Below, piece by piece: positions 21,702 through 25,579 of a DNA stretch of 25,579 nucleotides. Made by a program: the position numbers and the translations under genes. Source of the stretch: a virus. The notes under the pieces were generated by a model. The model was not told the DNA's origin. It saw only the letters and a list, made by a program, of their open reading frames with translations, and searched no databases. The stretch lies in the IMG/VR virus record IMGVR_UViG_3300042881_000777, positions 1-25,579 of that record; one strand, written 5' to 3'. Numbering within the stretch: the first letter of the stretch is position 1; every line of letters starts with the position of its first letter.

Positions 21702-23918
21702 TTATGTCCCTGAGAAAACAGCCACGCGATAGTCGAGGCCGAGCAAATTCATCTTGAGCGGCAGATCTTGGGACAGCTCAATAGACTGCTCGCGGCTGTA
21801 GCCAAGCACGCCATTAACGCGCTTAATTCCGGTGAACTCTGGCACGGGATCATCAAGCAGTGGGTTGTCAAACAAGCGGAAAGCCACCGGCTGGTTGTTG
21901 ATGATCAGGTTCTGGGTCTCATTGACCACAGCGCTGATCTCGACAATGCGCTTCTTGAACGACACCCTGCTGCCGGTCTGTAGCTTGACCTCGGCAGGCA
22001 TGGTCTTGACAAACACGCTGATGGGCAGGCCGACCTCAAAGCTGGTGGTGCTTTCCCGATCAAAGGTTACAGCGCCGCCGCCGCTCACAGTTTCATTGCC
22101 TTGAGGTGAGCCATCACAAATTACATTGAGCGACTTGCCAATGTGGGGCAGGCCACTTCCAACACCCCCAGCAGAGGCACCAACAAACGCACAGTCGGTG
22201 AAGTACTCGTAGCCAAACATTTCAATGAAGTACCTGTCAACGCTGTTGAATGTTCGCTTGGTCACCGCATAGATCGTATTAACATCCACGCCCACATCAA
22301 TGAACCGGCCATCGGTGGTGAACTCGCTGGGGCTGGTTACTTGCTGGCTGCGCATGATGCTGAAGGCAGCAATGCTGCCGTCATCGGTGTTGGTCATCAG
22401 CAACAGATCAGCCTCTTCAGTGCTGGATGCCTTGCGCAGGGCGACCCTCTGCGGCCCCTTGAGCAAGTGCCCGGACAGCAGCGAGATGCGCTGGGTGATG
22501 TAGGTCAACTGAGTGTCGTTAAAGATGAACTCGTTGAGCGACTTGCCCTGGCGCTGAATGTAGATTGAGCCAGAGTCCACCGACTGCACCCGGGTGCCAG
22601 GCTTGATGCCATTGCGACTCACATTCTTGAATGTGAAGGTCAGCGGCGTGACCGGATCAGATCCAGCTTGCGGAATGAAGAACTCGCCGCCCGTGCTGAA
22701 CACTTGGAAGTCACGCCCAGAGATGATGTCAGTGATGACATTCAGGTCGTTGGTATCCAGCGTGGCCTCGACCGCATCATCATCCAGCGACTCGCTCGGC
22801 ACAAAGTCAAAGAACAGGCCGATCTTTGAGCCCCAGATTGTGGATGGCCGAGACTTGCTGCCGCCAAAGTAGAGCCTGCCTTCGTGGAAAGTTACTGTGC
22901 GTGGCCAGCCCTTGGTGCTCGACCAGACATCTTCATAACCATGTTCAATTTCCCATTTGCCCTGATCAATGGTAGAAGTTGAAAAAAACGGGTATTCAAC
23001 AACAGCCCTAATTTTAGTGTCTGTCAACACTTCAACAATTCGGGCACGCCCTTGAGGCTGCGCATTTATATATTGGTTTACCGCCGCCGCCTTAAAAGAT
23101 GAAATTTCATATTGGCTGGCGCTGTTTGGTGTTGTCACCCAAGCAGGATGAACTGTCAAAACCTTGGTTGTGCCGTCGTAGTCTTCGCATAAGCGTGTCT
23201 GTCCAACACCAGTTCCAGATGTGATTTCAATAAACATGCCAACATAAATATCATCGACAGAACTTGATGCCGACTTTAAAGTAATAGTACTGGAAGTCGC
23301 CGCCTGCGCCGTGCCGGTAGTATGGTTGGTGTTTGTAGCAGTTAACTCCACATTTCCAGAAACAGCCGTCAACGCCAATGTACTTGTTGTGCGAATGTGT
23401 GTATCAAGTTCAAAAGCATATTTTGGTATTGAATCAAAATTGATAGATGCAACTTGCCATGCTGTATCACTTGTCCTGGTGATTCGCACAGGCTGTAAGT
23501 CAGGATGCACCACGATCAATGTATCGGCAGACTGAGTCCAGCACATATCGTCAACAATGTCGCTGCCAATTGTGGTGGTCAAGTAGCTGTTGCCGGTGCC
23601 ATTGATGTTGGCCTGCACCACGCCATTTTTGATGACATGCATGCGGTTGTGGGTAAAGCACAACATGTAGCTGTCAGTGACTGAGAACTGGAAAGACACC
23701 AACCGCACGCCATTGCCAGCGCTTGGGGTGCTGCTGTTTGGCAGCTCAAACACATGCTTGGTGCCTGGCCTGCGGCGCAGCCCACCTTGGGGCTGGATCA
23801 GCACATTGGTGGCTTTGGCCAAGGCGTTGTTGTACGCAGCCAGGTCTACCCGCGCACGCAGCAGCGGGTCAAGCTCGCCGGTTGCAAAGTTGGTGGTGAA
23901 CTCGACAAAACGGGGCAT
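21702..23918 (-). CDS. Tail tubular protein B (nozzle, gp12-like)
   Basis: The 738-residue protein begins MPRFVEFTTNFATGELDPLL and RARVDLAAYNNALAKATNVL, followed by IQPQGGLRRRPGTKHVFEL, the clear signature of the podovirus nozzle protein. WPRTVTFHEGRLYFGGSKSR and the IWGSKIGLFFDFVPSESLDD segment (about 338-385) are further family marks. Hexamers of this protein extend the short tail and hold the fibres. Residues about 201-272 form an inserted-looking module (GTAQAATSSTITLKSASSSV, FIEITSGTGVGQTR, DYDGTTKVLTVHPAW) met in unrelated phage structural proteins, and its DNA is AT-richer than its surroundings. The ATG overlaps the tube A stop (TGATG). Confidence 0.9.
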   Translation of the reverse strand: MPRFVEFTTNFATGELDPLLRARVDLAAYNNALAKATNVLIQPQGGLRRRPGTKHVFELPNSSTPSAGNGVRLVSFQFSVTDSYMLCFTHNRMHVIKNGVVQANINGTGNSYLTTTIGSDIVDDMCWTQSADTLIVVHPDLQPVRITRTSDTAWQVASINFDSIPKYAFELDTHIRTTSTLALTAVSGNVELTATNTNHTTGTAQAATSSTITLKSASSSVDDIYVGMFIEITSGTGVGQTRLCEDYDGTTKVLTVHPAWVTTPNSASQYEISSFKAAAVNQYINAQPQGRARIVEVLTDTKIRAVVEYPFFSTSTIDQGKWEIEHGYEDVWSSTKGWPRTVTFHEGRLYFGGSKSRPSTIWGSKIGLFFDFVPSESLDDDAVEATLDTNDLNVITDIISGRDFQVFSTGGEFFIPQAGSDPVTPLTFTFKNVSRNGIKPGTRVQSVDSGSIYIQRQGKSLNEFIFNDTQLTYITQRISLLSGHLLKGPQRVALRKASSTEEADLLLMTNTDDGSIAAFSIMRSQQVTSPSEFTTDGRFIDVGVDVNTIYAVTKRTFNSVDRYFIEMFGYEYFTDCAFVGASAGGVGSGLPHIGKSLNVICDGSPQGNETVSGGGAVTFDRESTTSFEVGLPISVFVKTMPAEVKLQTGSRVSFKKRIVEISAVVNETQNLIINNQPVAFRLFDNPLLDDPVPEFTGIKRVNGVLGYSREQSIELSQDLPLKMNLLGLDYRVAVFSGT

Positions 23919-24532
23919 CAGTTCCTCACTGCAATCAGGCTGTAGTCTTCAATGACTCGCACGGGATTGTTCTGGCCATCAATCTGGGCAGCAGTGCGGA
24001 AGTAGCCGCCACGGCCATTCTCGCTGATGTCGCCTGTGGCCACGCGCTGCCACTTGTTGGCCTTGTCTTGCTGCTCGGTCACGGTCTCGGCAATGTGCCA
24101 TGCAACCATATATTTGAGCAATTGCACAAAGTATTGCGGCATCGCAAACTCTGGCACGCTGTATTGGTAGTCAATGAAGACTTCGGGCTGATTCGTCAGG
24201 AGCTTGTCGCCCTGGATCTCCCAATCCTGCCGTGGGCGAGCGCCTGGCTGCGCGGTCTCATAGACGGCGCGGGGGCTGGCGAGTCGGTCACCCGGCAGTT
24301 GATATTCGTACAGCCATACGCTGTTTGGGGTGGTGATCAGCTTCGCAAGCTGCACCTTCTTCATGCCAAATGTCCACGGGTACATGACCAGGGTGGAATC
24401 ACGGATGTCGGGATACAGGCGGTCGCAAACACTCGACTCGTCTGTGCCGTCATTGAAAGACGATATTGCCTTTGCCCCGATCAGGAGGAGGGCATCAGAG
24501 CAGATCGAAACACCAGTGTCACCAGCAGCCAT
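23918..24532 (-). CDS. Tail tubular protein A (gatekeeper/adaptor, gp11-like)
   Basis: The 204-residue protein has SICSDALLLIGAKAISSFND, SVCDRLYPDIRDSTLVMYPW and TFGMKKVQLAKL, the signature of T7 gp11-type proteins, which form the ring joining portal to nozzle. FIDYQYSVPEFAMPQYFVQL and the C-terminal helix region (LLKYMVAWHIAETVTEQQDK) complete the usual length of about 200 residues. GAGGGG precedes the ATG. It is the first gene after the terminator behind the capsid genes. Confidence 0.88.
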   Translation of the reverse strand: MAAGDTGVSICSDALLLIGAKAISSFNDGTDESSVCDRLYPDIRDSTLVMYPWTFGMKKVQLAKLITTPNSVWLYEYQLPGDRLASPRAVYETAQPGARPRQDWEIQGDKLLTNQPEVFIDYQYSVPEFAMPQYFVQLLKYMVAWHIAETVTEQQDKANKWQRVATGDISENGRGGYFRTAAQIDGQNNPVRVIEDYSLIAVRN

Positions 24533-24546
24533 TTGAACCCCTCAAT

Positions 24547-24586
24547 GTAAGAAAGGCCATCCTCCGAGAATCCCCAGAAGATGGCC
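24547..24586 (-). terminator. Intrinsic terminator behind capsid genes
   Basis: On the minus strand GGCCATCTTCTG (24586-24575) pairs with CGGAGGATGGCC (24566-24555), 12 bp including two G-U wobbles, with an 8-nt loop, followed at once by TTTCTTAC. This has all parts of a rho-independent terminator. It sits between the 91-aa capsid-associated gene and tail tube A, like the T7 terminator after gene 10, so capsid protein could be made in excess over tail proteins by partial termination. Confidence 0.75.
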
Positions 24587-24604
24587 CAGTTGACTCAACA
24601 CCGA

Positions 24605-24880
24605 TTAGTCGGTGTCAGTTGCGCTCACGGTAGTTCCGTCAGCAATGTCAACCACACCAGCCGAGGATACAGCATTGACATAAGTCAACACCAAACTTGG
24701 CGTAGTAGCGTCATAGACAAAAATAATGTCACCCACATTTAACAGCGATGCAATGCTGTCAAAGTAGCTCACAGTGTTAACCGTGGCTTGAGTATCTGTT
24801 GTCTTATACAGATACATGTTGGGCGCGTTTCCAGATTTGGAAGCGCAAACGGTCACAAGACCAGTGCTAGAAAAAGCCAT
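24605..24880 (-). CDS. Small capsid-associated protein, probable decoration (91 aa)
   Basis: The chain begins MAFSSTGLVTVCASKSGNAP, is beta-rich, contains YLYKTTDTQATVNTVSYFDS and a VGDIIFVYDA strand, and ends VVDIADGTTVSATDTD. I recall similar short proteins, with the same order and ending, directly after the capsid gene in other phages. A role as head decoration or minor capsid protein is inferred from place and beta character. AGGAGG precedes the start, and the gene lies 15 nt after the capsid stop. Confidence 0.7.
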   Translation of the reverse strand: MAFSSTGLVTVCASKSGNAPNMYLYKTTDTQATVNTVSYFDSIASLLNVGDIIFVYDATTPSLVLTYVNAVSSAGVVDIADGTTVSATDTD

Positions 24881-24895
24881 TTTGCGACCCTCCTA

Positions 24896-25579
24896 TTAAG
24901 CCGCAGCCGCTGTGTCGCGTGCGGTAATTTTCACAATACCTTCACTATCGATGGCAATTGCGCCTGCGCTAAACAGGGCATTGACAAGATAGCTGGTCTT
25001 CTCTGGGATGTAGTTGATCTCGGTCTTTGGAGCGATACCTTCTGCATAGCCAATCGCATCCTTGTGGAATGCGAACAGAGTGCGGTCACTGGAAGCATCG
25101 ATGGGCAAGCCACCTTCAGTGCGGTCACCCAGCACATGGAATGTAAAGCCCATGAATTGGTTGATCTCACCTTGAACCAGAGCTTTAACACTGTTGAAAT
25201 CCGAGCTTGTAACGGAGGTTTGCTCCAACATCGATGCCAACGAATTGGCGTGGATGATGATGTTGCGACCTTCGGCTGGCACATTCTTGGTGTTCAAGAT
25301 CTTTGCGGCTTCACGCAGCTTGGAAATATTCATGTTGGTGTTTGAACCACCAATTGAATTTGCCACGGTGCCGGTGCTGCTGGCAGCGATCAGTGCATCA
25401 AGGATCAGTTGATCCTGGCGGCGACCGATTGCGTTACCGACAACTTGCACAAGCTCAGAGCGCTCGTCAAAGTTAACTTTTTGCTGGCTGAACACATCGC
25501 TGTATTCGGCTGCATTGAAGTCAGACAATGTGCAAGTGACAGTGGAGAACCCAACATTCATTGGGGTGACATCGGTCTG
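24896..25579 (-). CDS. Major capsid protein (partial, C-terminal 227 residues)
   Basis: The frame is open through the right edge, so the visible part starts inside the protein at QTDVTPMNVGFST; the methionine at 25561 is internal. FNAAEYSDVFSQQKVNFDER, VVGNAIGRRQDQLILDALIA and IIHANSLASMLEQTSVTSSD are familiar from HK97-fold major capsid proteins of podoviruses. The final segment has KTSYLVNALFSAGAIAIDSE and VKITARDTAAAA. It ends in a double stop (TAATAG). Its N-terminal arm lies outside the window, so cleavage or scaffolding features cannot be judged. Confidence 0.82.
   Translation of the reverse strand, partial: QTDVTPMNVGFSTVTCTLSDFNAAEYSDVFSQQKVNFDERSELVQVVGNAIGRRQDQLILDALIAASSTGTVANSIGGSNTNMNISKLREAAKILNTKNVPAEGRNIIIHANSLASMLEQTSVTSSDFNSVKALVQGEINQFMGFTFHVLGDRTEGGLPIDASSDRTLFAFHKDAIGYAEGIAPKTEINYIPEKTSYLVNALFSAGAIAIDSEGIVKITARDTAAAA

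Noticed and set aside
1-25579. tRNA genes.
   Set aside because: No cloverleaf with a T-arm GTTCRA-type motif in the right context was recognised; a dedicated scan would settle it.

Overview
The window is part of a tailed-phage genome of the podovirus (T7-like) structural type. The evidence is the leftward order: major capsid protein (cut by the right edge), small capsid-associated protein, tail tubular protein A, tail tubular protein B, an internal-virion-protein-like gene, three very large internal/ejection-type proteins, a fibre with a T7-like N-terminus, then a glycine-rich fibre. No ribosomal, tRNA or clearly cellular gene is seen. The moderately GC-rich codon use and protein style suggest a proteobacterial host, perhaps a freshwater betaproteobacterium. 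That host guess is inference from remembered relatives; nothing in the window proves it. Terminase, portal, DNA polymerase and RNA polymerase genes must lie outside.

Layout. (1) 1-3539, leftward early operon, read from 3539 down to 1: ribbon-helix-helix protein, 58-aa ORF, RuvC-like resolvase, 32-aa membrane peptide, sigma-region-4-like regulator, 82-aa ORF, 56-aa zinc ribbon, 80-aa ORF, a C5-cytosine methyltransferase with a second full-length ORF in an overlapping frame, and a winged-helix replication-initiator-like gene that runs off the left edge. Nearly every junction is an ATGA-type overlap. (2) 3540-3698, divergent control region with a mirrored 11-bp motif. (3) 3699-7401, rightward operon: small acidic ORF, serine recombinase, three small ORFs, a YqaJ/lambda-exonuclease-type nuclease, a small ORF and a RecT-type annealing protein. 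(4) 7411-7440, hairpin between convergent operons. (5) 7445-10003, leftward lysis block and small membrane proteins: M15 peptidase, holin, anchored periplasmic-type protein and others. (6) 10013-14105, two fibre genes. (7) 14139-25579, virion genes, with a good intrinsic terminator at 24547-24586 behind the capsid genes.

How it fits together. The two early operons diverge from one regulatory region and supply regulation, DNA modification, replication initiation and homologous recombination. The exonuclease and RecT protein form a Red-like pair, and the RuvC-like enzyme could resolve junctions. The late block builds capsid, tail nozzle, ejection proteins and host-recognition fibres, and ends in lysis genes. 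There is no gene-free stretch longer than about 160 bases.

The most interesting items are the methyltransferase overprinting (849-1580) with an 11-G tract in the shared region, the paired palindromes beside AT-rich DNA inside the initiator gene (35-235, a lambda O-like origin candidate), and the three-module polyglycine fibre.
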